Notes under the pieces: model-generated
What the model was told of the DNA's origin: nothing
The model's input: only the letters and a program-made list of their open reading frames with translations
The model's database searches: none
Program-made: the position numbers and the translations under genes
From: an uncultured Actinomycetes bacterium
GTDB lineage: Bacteria; Actinomycetota; Actinomycetes; Mycobacteriales; Nakamurellaceae
Direction: 5' to 3'
Assembly (NCBI GenBank): GCA_937926105.1
Contig: CALANS010000175.1
Location: 124,001-188,000, forward strand
DNA: 64,000 nt
In this document: positions 30,102 to 38,792 of the stretch, piece by piece
Numbering within the stretch: position 1 is the stretch's first letter
Layout of the letters: every line of letters starts with the position of its first letter

Positions 30102-30176
30102 CGTGTCCGCCAGGCACGCAGGATCCAGAACCGGCAGCCGTAGCTGTCGTCAACGAGCCGAGAGCCGTGGCATCGG

Positions 30177-30896
30177 TCAGACGTCGTCGACCGCACCCGG
30201 ATTCAGCAGTGTTGCCAGGAATCCAGCGGTCACCCCCACCAGCGTGTCGGCGAGAACCAGCCCGGATGCCGGTGCCACCAGGACCTCGGACGGCACCACC
30301 AGGGTGACGATGCCGGCCGACCGCGCCGACGTCGATCCGGCAGGCGAATCCTCGATGGCGACGGCCGATCCCGCCGGAATGTCGAGCTCCCGCAGCGCCC
30401 GCAGGTACGGCTCCGGGTGAGGTTTGGTGTGTTGCACGTCGTCGCCGCACACGATGACGTCGAACCGGTCCCGGCCGATCGTCTCCAGTGCCCGGGAGAC
30501 CAGGTTGCGATGTGTCGAGGTCACCAGGGCGGTCCGAAGACCCGCCGCGCCGACGGCGTCCAGCAGTTCCCGCGCCCCGGGTCGCCAGTCCATCTCGCCG
30601 GCGAACTGCTCCGCCGCCGCCGACACCAGCAACCTCTTGGCCACCTCGAGCTCGGCCTGCACCCCGATGTCGTCCAGCAGCATCTGCACCGAGCTGACCA
30701 GGTCGGTGCCCACCATGGCAGAGCGAGTCGTGGCGGACAGCTCCCCGCCCAGCTCCCGCGCTACCTCGTCCAGCGCAATCGTCCACAACTTCTCGGAGTC
30801 GATGAGGGTGCCATCCATGTCGAACAGCACCGCGCGCAGGGTGGGCGGCGCCGATTCACCAGACCCGGTGTCACTGCCGGAGTACACACACATCAT
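30177..30896 (-). CDS. HAD-superfamily phosphatase (subfamily IA, beta-phosphoglucomutase-like)
   Basis: 239 residues if it starts at ATG 30896; ATG 30893 or GTG 30887 are also possible, the latter with GAGGAG at 9 nt. Motif I LFDMDGTLIDSEKLW (nucleophile and acid Asp), an alpha-helical cap, motif II LVTSTHRN, motif III Lys in HTKPHPEPYL, motif IV VAIEDSPAG. It probably dephosphorylates a sugar phosphate or similar small metabolite. The gene overlaps the end of pabBC by 26 nt and so belongs to the metH operon; a link to folate or one-carbon metabolism is possible but unproved. Confidence 0.9.
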   Translation of the reverse strand: MMCVYSGSDTGSGESAPPTLRAVLFDMDGTLIDSEKLWTIALDEVARELGGELSATTRSAMVGTDLVSSVQMLLDDIGVQAELEVAKRLLVSAAAEQFAGEMDWRPGARELLDAVGAAGLRTALVTSTHRNLVSRALETIGRDRFDVIVCGDDVQHTKPHPEPYLRALRELDIPAGSAVAIEDSPAGSTSARSAGIVTLVVPSEVLVAPASGLVLADTLVGVTAGFLATLLNPGAVDDV

Positions 30897-32805
30897 CTCC
30901 TCGTGTCGCGGGAACGCCGTTCGGCGATCCCGCAGCGTCGCCCGCGGTCGGACAGCGCGGGTCGTCGATCAGCAGGGCGTCACGCCAACCTCGCAGGGAA
31001 TTGATCAGCGCGATGTCCTGCGCGCCGCGCACGTCGTCGATCGAGAGGACCCGCTCGGTGAGCCGCCCGGCGCCGATCAGCCGGGCCCGCTGCACTCCGG
31101 GCAGCAGCCCGGACGACAGCGGTGGCGTGCTCCACCGCCCATCCAGCCGCACTGCCACGTTCGCGATGGTCGACTCGGTGACCTCCCGGCGCTCGTTCCA
31201 CAAGATCACATCGTCGCAGTCGGGTCGGGCCAGACGATGGCGGTCGTACAGCTGCCGGTCGCCGTGCTTGTGGAACAGCAACACGTCCCGGGAGTCGATC
31301 GGTGCTGCCGCCAGACCGAGCAGCACCGGACCGCGCGCCGACGGGAGGTTGCTCACCTGGACATGGACGTCCCCGCATCGGTGCAGGAGCACGCGCACCC
31401 GCGCCGGATCGAGGCGTCCCATGACCGCAGATCGCACCGCGGCGGAGATCTCGCTCGGGTCGAATCGGAACCCGAAATAGGTGGCAGAGCCGGCGATTCG
31501 GTCCAGATGCGCGTTCAGATTGACCAGTCGATCGGGTGGCTCGAAGCGCAGCGTCTCGATCAGCTGTGTGGGCCGTGGCCGCGCGGACAGGACGGTGGTC
31601 TTGGCACGCAGCTCGGCCCACTCCGCATCCGCGTCCGAGGCGTGGGTGATCCCGCCGCCGGCCCCATACTCGGCATAGCCGGACTGCCGTGCCTGGGTGA
31701 CCGTGCGAATCGCAACGTTGAACCGTGCCGCCGGTCGTTGCGGATGCGGCGCGAGGTACCCCACCGCGCCGCAATAGACCCCGCGCGGGCGACCCTCGAT
31801 GCGAGCGATGGCGGCCATGGCGGTGGCCTTGGGAGCGCCGGTGACGGAACCGCACGGAAACAGCGCGCCGAACAGTTCGGCGAGATCCGTCCCGGGGCGG
31901 GCGTCGGCCGCGACGGTGGAGGTCAGCTGCCAGACGGTCGGGAACCGGTGCACGTCGAACAGCGATGTCACCGTCACCGATCCGGTGCGGGCGATCCGGG
32001 ACAGGTCGTGACGGATCAGGTCCACGATCATCACGTTCTCGGCCCGGTCCTTGGCCGAGTCGCGCAACGCCCGCGCCACCGCTTCGTCCTCGGCGGTCCA
32101 GCGGCCGCGCGTCGCGGTGCCCTTCATCGGCTGGGTGACCACCCGATCCGCGTCTCGGGTGAAGAACAGTTCCGGTGAGGCGGAGGCGATGGCGTACCGA
32201 TCGGTGACGATCAAACCGTGGTAGGCCCCGCCCTGCGCGTTGGCGAGAGCCAGGTACAGGCCATCGATGTCGTCAGCCTGGCCGGTCAGGCGAGCGGTCA
32301 GGTTGACCTGGTAGTAGTCGCCGGCGGCGATTCCGGCACGGATCGTGTGCACCGCCGCCGCGTGCCAGCGGCTGTTGCGGTCCAGGGTCCATCTCGGGTG
32401 CCCGGCACCCGGCGGCGTGGACGCCGGCGCGGGGAGATCCGAGCGGCGGGTGAAGGCGCCGAACCAGGCGAGCGGCAGGTCGGCCAGCGGGTGACCGTCG
32501 GGCCAGTCGGCCGTGGCCAGCGACGGGTCCAGGCCGGCGGCGGCTTCGTAGGTGACGAACCCGGCGACCCAATGGCCGCGGCGGGCCGCGTCCTCCGCGG
32601 CCCGCAACGCCGGTACCACCTCGTCCGGTGTGCGGGCCACCAGCTCCGTGTGCAACCCGGTCAATTCGAAGCTGGCGCCGCCGGGGGTCCGATCATCGAA
32701 TCGGGCACGCGCACCCGTCACCGTGCCCGATGGATCGGTCGGCTCACCGCGCCCGGCGCCCGACGCTGCGTGGCGGCGACGCCCGCCCGCCCCGGCCTCG
32801 CTCAC
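30871..32805 (-). CDS. pabBC: Bifunctional aminodeoxychorismate synthase component I / aminodeoxychorismate lyase
   Basis: 644 residues from GTG 32805. The chorismate-binding PabB domain (about 40-390) has IAAGDYYQVNLTARL, VVTQPMKGTATRG, ENVMIVDLIRHDLSRIA and CGSVTGAPKATAMAAIARIE. A PabC-like PLP aminotransferase IV domain follows (about 420-620; LIETLRFEPPDRLVNLNAHL, LWNERREVTESTIANVAV, SSGLLPGVQRARLI). Together they convert chorismate plus amide nitrogen to p-aminobenzoate for folate. The glutamine amidotransferase PabA is not in the window. GTG overlaps the metH stop as GTGA, so the product is made in translational coupling with methionine synthase. Confidence 0.93.
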   Translation of the reverse strand: MSEAGAGGRRRHAASGAGRGEPTDPSGTVTGARARFDDRTPGGASFELTGLHTELVARTPDEVVPALRAAEDAARRGHWVAGFVTYEAAAGLDPSLATADWPDGHPLADLPLAWFGAFTRRSDLPAPASTPPGAGHPRWTLDRNSRWHAAAVHTIRAGIAAGDYYQVNLTARLTGQADDIDGLYLALANAQGGAYHGLIVTDRYAIASASPELFFTRDADRVVTQPMKGTATRGRWTAEDEAVARALRDSAKDRAENVMIVDLIRHDLSRIARTGSVTVTSLFDVHRFPTVWQLTSTVAADARPGTDLAELFGALFPCGSVTGAPKATAMAAIARIEGRPRGVYCGAVGYLAPHPQRPAARFNVAIRTVTQARQSGYAEYGAGGGITHASDADAEWAELRAKTTVLSARPRPTQLIETLRFEPPDRLVNLNAHLDRIAGSATYFGFRFDPSEISAAVRSAVMGRLDPARVRVLLHRCGDVHVQVSNLPSARGPVLLGLAAAPIDSRDVLLFHKHGDRQLYDRHRLARPDCDDVILWNERREVTESTIANVAVRLDGRWSTPPLSSGLLPGVQRARLIGAGRLTERVLSIDDVRGAQDIALINSLRGWRDALLIDDPRCPTAGDAAGSPNGVPATRGDDVCVLRQ

Positions 32806-35800
32806 CGTGCCGCGAAGTAGGTCGCCTCGGGGTGGTGCGCCACCAGCGCCGCGGTGGACTGCTCCGGATGCCACTGGAACTCCTCGGAGAGCTTCACCCC
32901 GATCGCCGCTGGGTCCAGCAGCGGCACCAGCTTGGTCTGCTCGGCCACGTCCGGGCAGGCGGGGTAGCCGAAGGAGTACCGCGCGCCGCGATAGTCCAGC
33001 TCGAAGAACCGGCGCACGACGGCGGAATCCTGCGCCGCCGCGGACGATCCGTCGTCGAAGACCAACTCGGACCGGACACGCCGATGCCAGTACTCGGCCA
33101 GCGCCTCAGTCAGCTGCACCGACAGGCCGTGCACCTCCAGGTAGTCGCGGTAGGCGTTGGCGGCGAACAGTTCCGCGGTGAACTCGGAAATCTTGGACCC
33201 CATCGTCACCAATTGGAAGGCCACCACGTCCACCCTGCCGGACGCAGCTACCGTCCCGTCCGCGGCGCTGGCCCGCGGCCGAAAATAGTCGGCCAGGCAC
33301 AGATGCCTGTCCCGGCGTTGGCGCGGGAAGGTGAACCGGCACACCTCGGCTGCAGCCGGGTCCGGCTCGGCGAGCACTACCAGCGAGTCGCCCTCGGACA
33401 CGCACGGGAAGTATCCGTAGCTGACTGCGGGCGCCGGGATCTGCTCGGTGGCCAGCCGGTCCAGCCAGGCCCGCAGCCGTGGAATGCCCTCGGTCTCAAC
33501 GAGTTCCTCATAGGACGGTCCGGCGCCCCCGCGTGCCCCCCGCAGCCCCCACTGCCCGAGGAACAGTGCCCGTTCGTCCAGCAGGGCCGCGACGTCGTGC
33601 AGCGGGATTCCCTTGATCACCCGGGATCCCCAGAACGGCGGTGTCGGGATTGGATTGTCGACCGCCACGTCCGACCGCGCCGGGACGTCGGTGTCCACCT
33701 CGCTGGTCCGGCGCGTCTGGGCAATTCGCTCCGACCGCTCGTGCCGGGCGCGGCGCTCTGCCGCCCTGGCGAGATCTGCCTCGTCGGACGCGTCCGCGCC
33801 CGGTGCCCCCCTCTTACGGGCCATCACGCGGTCCATCAACCGCAGGCCCTCGAACGCGTCCCGTGCATACCGCACGTCACCGTCGAACAGGTCGGCCAGG
33901 TCGTTCTCCACGTATGCCCGAGTCAGCGCCGCCCCGCCGAGCAACACCGGGTAGCGGCCGGCCAGACCACGGGCATTCATCTCCGCCAGGTTGTCGCGCA
34001 TCACCACGGTGGACTTGACCAACAGCCCGGACATCCCGATGGCGTCTGCACCGGACTCGTCGGCGGCGGACAGGATCGCGGCGATCGGCTGCTTGATGCC
34101 CAGATTCCGCACGGTGTAACCGTTGTTGGACAGGATGATGTCCACCAGGTTCTTGCCGATGTCGTGTACATCCCCCTTGACGGTCGCCAGCACGATCGAA
34201 CCCTTGCCGCCCGCGTCGGAACGTTCCATGTACGGCTCGAGGTGCGCCACGGCAGCCTTCATCACCTCCGCCGAGGTCAACACGAACGGCAACTGCATGG
34301 CACCGGAACCGAATAGCTCCCCCACCGTCTTCATGCCCGCCAGCAGGGTGTCGTTGATGATCTCCAGCGCCGGGCGAGTCTGCAACGCGCAGTCCAGGTC
34401 GGCCTCCAGGCCGTTCCGCTCCCCGTCCACGATGCGTCGTTGCAGCCGGTCGTCCAGCGGCAACGACGCCAGCTCCGCCGCTCGCGACGCCCGGCCCGCC
34501 GCGGCCGTGGCGCCCTCGAATTGCGTGAGGATTTCGGTCAACGGGTCGTAGCCGTCCCGCCGCCGGTCGTAGACCAGATCCAGCGCTGCCGTCCGCTGCC
34601 GCTCCGGGATGCGCGACATCGGCAGGATCTTCGACGGATGCACGATGGCCGAATCCAGCCCGGCCTCCACGCATTCGGCCAGGAACACCGAATTGAGCAC
34701 CTGCCGGGCGGCGGGGTTGAGCCCGAAGGAAATGTTGGACACCCCGAGCGTGGTGTGCACGTCGGGATGCCGCCGCGTGATCTCCCGGATGGCCTCGATG
34801 GTCTCCAGGCCGTCCCGGCGGGTTTCTTCCTGGCCGGTGGCGACCGGGAACGTCAGGCAATCGATGACGATGTCCTGCTCGGCCAGGCCCCAGGTGCCGG
34901 TCAGCTCGGCGATCAGGCGCTCGGCGATGGCGACCTTGTGCTCGCGGGTGCGAGCCTGCCCCTGCTCGTCGATGGTCAACGCGACGACCGCCGCGCCGTG
35001 CTCGCGCACCATCGGCATCACCCGGCCGAACCGGGAGTCGGGGCCGTCACCGTCCTCGAAGTTGACCGAATTGATGATGCACCGGCCGCCGAGCCGTTCC
35101 AGCCCGGCCCGGATCACCGGCGGCTCGGTGGAGTCCAGCATGATCGGCAGTGTGGACGCGGTAGCCAGCCGGCCGGCCAACTCGGCCATGTCCAGCGCCC
35201 CGTCCCGGCCGACGTAGTCCACGCACACATCCAGCAGGTGCGCCCCGTCCCGGGTCTGCGCCCGGGCGATCTCGATGCAGTCATCCCACCGGCCGGCCAG
35301 CATGGCCTCCCGAAATGCCTTGGAGCCGTTGGAGTTGGTGCGTTCGCCGATCATCAGGAACGACGCGTCCTGTTCGAACGGCACCGCCTGGTAGAGCGAC
35401 GACACGCCCGGTTCGGGTCGGGGCCGGCGCCGGGCGGGGGGCAGCTCCTGCACGGCCTTGACGACCTGCGCCAGGTGCTCGGGGGTGGTGCCGCAGCAGC
35501 CGCCGACCAACCGGGTGCCGAATTCGGTGACGAACCCGGCCAGCGCCCGGGCCAGGTCTTCGGGGCTCAGCGGGTACACGGCCCCGTTCGGGCCGAGCCG
35601 GGGCAGGCCGGCGTTCGGCATCACCGACACGTTGGTGGTGGCGTGCCGGGACAAGAAGCGCAGATGCTCGGACATCTCGGTCGGCCCGGTCGCGCAGTTG
35701 AGCCCGATGGAGTCCACGCCCAGCGGTGCCAGCGCGGCGAGCGCGGCACCGATCTCGCTGCCCAGCAGCATGGTGCCGGTGGTCTCGACGGTGACGTGCA

Positions 35801-36377
35801 CCAGCAGCGGCACCCGCTCGCCATGTGAGGCCATCGCCCGATGGGCGCCGACGATCGCCGCCTTGGCCTGCAGCAGGTCCTGGCAGGTCTCCACCAGCAC
35901 GGCATCGATGCCGCCGTCCAGCATGCCCGTGACCTGCTCGGCGTAGGCGTCGCGCAGCGCGGCGAAGGTGGTGTGCCCCAGGGTGGGCAGCTTCGTGCCC
36001 GGCCCTACCGAGCCGATCACGAAGCGGGGGGCGTCGGGCGAGGAGAACTCGTCGGCCGCCTCCCGGGCGAGCCGGGCACCGGCCCGCGCCAGTTCGGCGA
36101 TCCGGTCGGCGATGCCGTACTCGGCGAGGTTGGCCAGGTTGGCGCCGAAGGTGTTGGTCTCGATCGCCTCGACGCCGACCTGCAGATACGCCCGGTGCAC
36201 CCCGGCGACGATGTCGGGTCGGGTCACGTTGAGGATCTCGTTACACCCCTCCAGGCCGGCAAAGTCGTCCATCGTCGGCTCGGCGGCCTGCAACATGGTG
36301 CCCATCGCCCCGTCTGCAACGACGACGTGGTCGGCCATGGCGGCCAGGAGTTCGGGCATCGGTGCTGCAACTGTCAC
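32802..36377 (-). CDS. metH: Cobalamin-dependent methionine synthase
   Basis: 1191 residues from GTG 36377; ATG 36380 is one codon longer. Four modules in order: homocysteine-binding barrel (about 1-320; ADGAMGTMLQ, IGLNCATGP and GGCCGTTPEHL with the zinc cysteines), methyltetrahydrofolate-binding pterin barrel (about 340-620; SFLMIGERTNSNGSKAFREA), cobalamin-binding helical/Rossmann module (about 640-880; VKGDVHDIGKNLVDIILSNN with the DxHxxG cobalt His), and AdoMet reactivation domain (about 900-1191; ending in YSFGYPACPD). It makes methionine and regenerates tetrahydrofolate. No cobalamin riboswitch is seen: the start appears leaderless. Confidence 0.97.
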   Translation of the reverse strand: MTVAAPMPELLAAMADHVVVADGAMGTMLQAAEPTMDDFAGLEGCNEILNVTRPDIVAGVHRAYLQVGVEAIETNTFGANLANLAEYGIADRIAELARAGARLAREAADEFSSPDAPRFVIGSVGPGTKLPTLGHTTFAALRDAYAEQVTGMLDGGIDAVLVETCQDLLQAKAAIVGAHRAMASHGERVPLLVHVTVETTGTMLLGSEIGAALAALAPLGVDSIGLNCATGPTEMSEHLRFLSRHATTNVSVMPNAGLPRLGPNGAVYPLSPEDLARALAGFVTEFGTRLVGGCCGTTPEHLAQVVKAVQELPPARRRPRPEPGVSSLYQAVPFEQDASFLMIGERTNSNGSKAFREAMLAGRWDDCIEIARAQTRDGAHLLDVCVDYVGRDGALDMAELAGRLATASTLPIMLDSTEPPVIRAGLERLGGRCIINSVNFEDGDGPDSRFGRVMPMVREHGAAVVALTIDEQGQARTREHKVAIAERLIAELTGTWGLAEQDIVIDCLTFPVATGQEETRRDGLETIEAIREITRRHPDVHTTLGVSNISFGLNPAARQVLNSVFLAECVEAGLDSAIVHPSKILPMSRIPERQRTAALDLVYDRRRDGYDPLTEILTQFEGATAAAGRASRAAELASLPLDDRLQRRIVDGERNGLEADLDCALQTRPALEIINDTLLAGMKTVGELFGSGAMQLPFVLTSAEVMKAAVAHLEPYMERSDAGGKGSIVLATVKGDVHDIGKNLVDIILSNNGYTVRNLGIKQPIAAILSAADESGADAIGMSGLLVKSTVVMRDNLAEMNARGLAGRYPVLLGGAALTRAYVENDLADLFDGDVRYARDAFEGLRLMDRVMARKRGAPGADASDEADLARAAERRARHERSERIAQTRRTSEVDTDVPARSDVAVDNPIPTPPFWGSRVIKGIPLHDVAALLDERALFLGQWGLRGARGGAGPSYEELVETEGIPRLRAWLDRLATEQIPAPAVSYGYFPCVSEGDSLVVLAEPDPAAAEVCRFTFPRQRRDRHLCLADYFRPRASAADGTVAASGRVDVVAFQLVTMGSKISEFTAELFAANAYRDYLEVHGLSVQLTEALAEYWHRRVRSELVFDDGSSAAAQDSAVVRRFFELDYRGARYSFGYPACPDVAEQTKLVPLLDPAAIGVKLSEEFQWHPEQSTAALVAHHPEATYFAAR

Positions 36378-36383
36378 CATCCC

Positions 36384-36389
36384 AGGGTA
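36384..36389 (-). promoter_or_regulatory. -10 hexamer TACCCT of metH, probable leaderless promoter
   Basis: TACCCT 6 nt before GTG 36377 on the minus strand. It favours GTG 36377 over ATG 36380, which would be only 3 nt away. Confidence 0.4.
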
Positions 36390-36404
36390 GTGCGGTCGTC
36401 GTCG

Positions 36405-36410
36405 TAGGCT
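36405..36410 (+). promoter_or_regulatory. -10 hexamer TAGGCT of the PAC2 gene, probable leaderless promoter
   Basis: TAGGCT 6 nt before GTG 36417. Together with the metH hexamer it makes a compact back-to-back promoter of about 40 bp. Confidence 0.45.
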
Positions 36411-36416
36411 GACAGG

Positions 36417-37271
36417 GTGACCGAGTGCGCAGCGCTGCGTGATCCGGTGATGATCGCAGCATTCGAGGGGTGGAACGACGCGGGCGATGCGGCCAGCGCC
36501 GCGGTGGAGCACCTGGCCCTGACCTGGGACGCGGTGCCGTTCGCCGAGCTGGACCCGGAGGGGTTCTACGACTTCCAGGTCACCCGGCCGACGGTGACGT
36601 TGCGGGACGGCGTGACCCGCGCGATCGAGTGGCCGACCACCCGGATCACCGCCTGCCGCCTGCCGGATGCCGCCAGTGACGTGCTGTTGGTGCACGGTAT
36701 TGAGCCGAACTTCCGCTGGCGGGCGTTCTGCTCGGAACTGGTGCAGATCGCACTGGACTCCGATGTGCGGATGGTGGTGACGCTGGGCGCGCTGCTGGCC
36801 GACGTGGCCCACACCTCCCCGATCCAGGTGACCGGCTCGGCGCAGGACGAGCAGACCGCCGAGCGCCTGGGCGTGCCCACCTCCAGCTACGAGGGTCCCA
36901 CCGGGATCACCGGCGTGCTGCAGGACGCCTTGGTGCAGGCGGGTGTCCCGGCGGCGTCGCTGTGGGCGGCCGTGCCGCACTATGTCGCGGAGCCCCCGTC
37001 GCCGCGCGCCACGCTGGCGCTACTGCACCGGCTGGAGGAGGTGCTCGACCTGGAGGTGCCGCTGGGCGCACTCCCCCAGCAGGCCGACGAGTGGGTGGCC
37101 GAGGTCAGCCGGCTGGCCGCCAAGGACACCGAGGTCAGCGCGTACGTCAAGGCACTGCAGGAACGGGACGACGACGTGGAGCCGATCCAACCAATGTCCG
37201 GCGACTCGATCGCCGAGGAATTCGAGCGTTACCTCCGCCGGCGGGGCCCGGGGCGTGGCGGCGCACGCTGA
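36417..37271 (+). CDS. PAC2 family protein
   Basis: 284 residues. PVMIAAFEGWNDAGDAASAA at the start and LVHGIEPNFRWRAFCSELV, VVTLGALLADVAHT, GPTGITGVLQDAL mark the PAC2 (proteasome-assembly-chaperone-like) fold found in actinobacteria and archaea. Its biochemical role in actinomycetes is not established. It sits head-to-head with metH, the same arrangement I recall in mycobacteria, and is convergent with mshC; a strong palindrome separates them. Confidence 0.92.
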   Translation: MTECAALRDPVMIAAFEGWNDAGDAASAAVEHLALTWDAVPFAELDPEGFYDFQVTRPTVTLRDGVTRAIEWPTTRITACRLPDAASDVLLVHGIEPNFRWRAFCSELVQIALDSDVRMVVTLGALLADVAHTSPIQVTGSAQDEQTAERLGVPTSSYEGPTGITGVLQDALVQAGVPAASLWAAVPHYVAEPPSPRATLALLHRLEEVLDLEVPLGALPQQADEWVAEVSRLAAKDTEVSAYVKALQERDDDVEPIQPMSGDSIAEEFERYLRRRGPGRGGAR

Positions 37272-37293
37272 TCCGACAGGTGCGGCGACCATC

Positions 37294-37343
37294 GAGTCGA
37301 ATGCCCCCGGACGCGCCGCAGCGCGTCGTCAGGCATTCGACTC
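37294..37343. terminator. Palindromic bidirectional terminator-like element between PAC2 gene and mshC
   Basis: GAGTCGAATGCC (37294-37305) pairs perfectly with GGCATTCGACTC (37332-37343), and an inner stem GACGCG/CGCGTC (37310-37315/37322-37327) closes on a 6-nt loop. It lies in the 94-bp gap between two convergent genes, where a two-way terminator is expected. No T-run. Confidence 0.65.
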
Positions 37344-37365
37344 CGGTGTGGGTGGGCCGGTCGGG

Positions 37366-38583
37366 TCAGCGCAGGGCAAGACCCAGCAGGGCGTCCGCGG
37401 TGACGGCGACCTCCTCGCCCGCCAGCGAGGAATCGGCCGCCCAGGCGTCCAGCGCGCGCAGCGCCCGGGGGCTGTCCAGATCGTCGGCGAGCGCCTCCCG
37501 GATCTCCGTCATCGCCTTGTCTGCCGGCTCGCCGGGGCGCCCGGCCGCCGCCCGCCACGTTGCCAGCCTGGCCGCCGCCCGCTCCAGTGAGGCGTCCGAC
37601 CACGGCCGGTCCGCCCGGTAGTGCCCGTCCAGCAGCGCCGCCCGGATCGCCATCGGATCCGCGCCGCCCGCGATCAGCCGGGACACGAACGCCAAATTGC
37701 CCAGCGACTTGGACATCTTCTCGCCATCCAGCATCATCATTCCGGCGTGCACGTAGTGCCCGGCGAACGGATGCTCACCGGTGAGCGCCTCGGCGTGCGC
37801 CGCCGAGCACTCGTGGTGCGGGAAGATCAGGTCGGATCCGCCGCCCTGCAGGTCGATCCGCGCGCCCAGCCGGTTGGTGGCGATTACCGCACACTCGATG
37901 TGCCAGCCCGGTCGGCCGCGGCCCATCGGCGAGTCCCAGGCCGGTTCGCTCGGACGCTCCATCCGCCACAGCAGCGGGTCCAACCGATGGCGCTTGCCGG
38001 GACGGTCCGGGTCGCCGCCCCGCTCCGCAGACAGCGCCAGCATGGTCGCCTCGTCGTATCCGGACTCGTAGCCGAACCGGTCGGTGACGGTGACGTCGAA
38101 ATAGACGTCCGGGTACTCGGGGTCGTCCACCCGATAGGCGGCGCCGGCCTCCAGCAGCCGGGCGACCGCGGCCGAGACCTCGTCCATTGCCTGCACCGCG
38201 CCGACGTACTGCCGTGGCGGAATCACCCGCAGCGCGGTCATGTCGGCGCGGAACAGGTCGGTCTCCCGCACGGCTAGCTCGCGCCAGTCGATCTGGTCGC
38301 GCGCGGCGCGCTCCAGCAGCGGGTCGTCGATGTCCGTGACGTTCTGCACGTAGTGCACCTCGCTCCCGGAGGCGCGCCAGTACCGGTTGACCAGGTCGAA
38401 CGCCAGGTAGGTCGCGGCGTGCCCGAGATGGGTCGCATCGTAGGGGGTGATGCCGCAGACATACATGGTCGCCGTCGGCCCGGGCGTGGCGGCTCGGGCC
38501 GATCCGGATGCCGTGTCGTACAGCCGGAGGGCCGGCAATGATCCGGTCAGCTGGGGGATCTCGGGACTCGGCCACGCCTGCAC
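37366..38583 (-). CDS. mshC: L-cysteine:1D-myo-inositol 2-amino-2-deoxy-alpha-D-glucopyranoside ligase
   Basis: 405 residues from GTG 38583 ([10 protein letters not shown]). The cysteinyl-tRNA-synthetase-like ligase joins cysteine to GlcN-Ins in mycothiol synthesis (EC 6.3.1.13). Zinc Cys43 in [50 protein letters not shown], the LIFPHHE motif and KMSKS (about 290) are all present. The anticodon-binding part of CysRS is missing, as expected for MshC. It shows that the host makes mycothiol. The longer upstream frame has no support; a TAGGGT hexamer 7 nt before GTG fixes this start. Confidence 0.96.
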   Translation of the reverse strand: MQAWPSPEIPQLTGSLPALRLYDTASGSARAATPGPTATMYVCGITPYDATHLGHAATYLAFDLVNRYWRASGSEVHYVQNVTDIDDPLLERAARDQIDWRELAVRETDLFRADMTALRVIPPRQYVGAVQAMDEVSAAVARLLEAGAAYRVDDPEYPDVYFDVTVTDRFGYESGYDEATMLALSAERGGDPDRPGKRHRLDPLLWRMERPSEPAWDSPMGRGRPGWHIECAVIATNRLGARIDLQGGGSDLIFPHHECSAAHAEALTGEHPFAGHYVHAGMMMLDGEKMSKSLGNLAFVSRLIAGGADPMAIRAALLDGHYRADRPWSDASLERAAARLATWRAAAGRPGEPADKAMTEIREALADDLDSPRALRALDAWAADSSLAGEEVAVTADALLGLALR

Positions 38584-38590
38584 GTCGATC

Positions 38591-38596
38591 ACCCTA
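38591..38596 (-). promoter_or_regulatory. -10 hexamer TAGGGT of mshC, probable leaderless promoter
   Basis: TAGGGT 7 nt before GTG 38583 on the minus strand. Confidence 0.4.
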
Positions 38597-38640
38597 GCGG
38601 CGTCGTCCGGGGCGGCGGCGACGGGGAGGTCGCGCCGGTC

Positions 38641-38754
38641 GAGTCTGAAAATCTGCCTCCAGATTGCGGGCTTGTCCGGGACCGACGCCCTCACCTGCGA
38701 CGATGCCGGGGCCCGGCGACAGCTCGCCCATCTTGGGGGCAGGTTTTCAGACTC
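38641..38754. repeat. Inverted-repeat element upstream of mshC
   Basis: GAGTCTGAAAATCTGCCTCC (from 38641) and its imperfect complement ending CAGGTTTTCAGACTC (to 38754) bound a 114-bp segment; about 21 of 24 positions pair with one bulge. Just outside the right end lies a direct repeat ACTCC(C)CTGCTGCCA. It carries no ORF of note. It could be a small MITE-like element or a regulatory cruciform. Confidence 0.55.
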
Positions 38755-38792
38755 CCCTGCTGCCAGACTCCCTGCTGCCACGCCACCCGCGC

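Noticed and set aside
36200..36420. Cobalamin riboswitch before metH
   Set aside because: Only about 40 bp separate metH from the divergent PAC2 gene, and the start appears leaderless, so there is no room for one.
36381..36980. 200-codon upstream extension of metH
   Set aside because: It is antisense to the PAC2 gene; MetH homology and the -10 box place the start at 36377.
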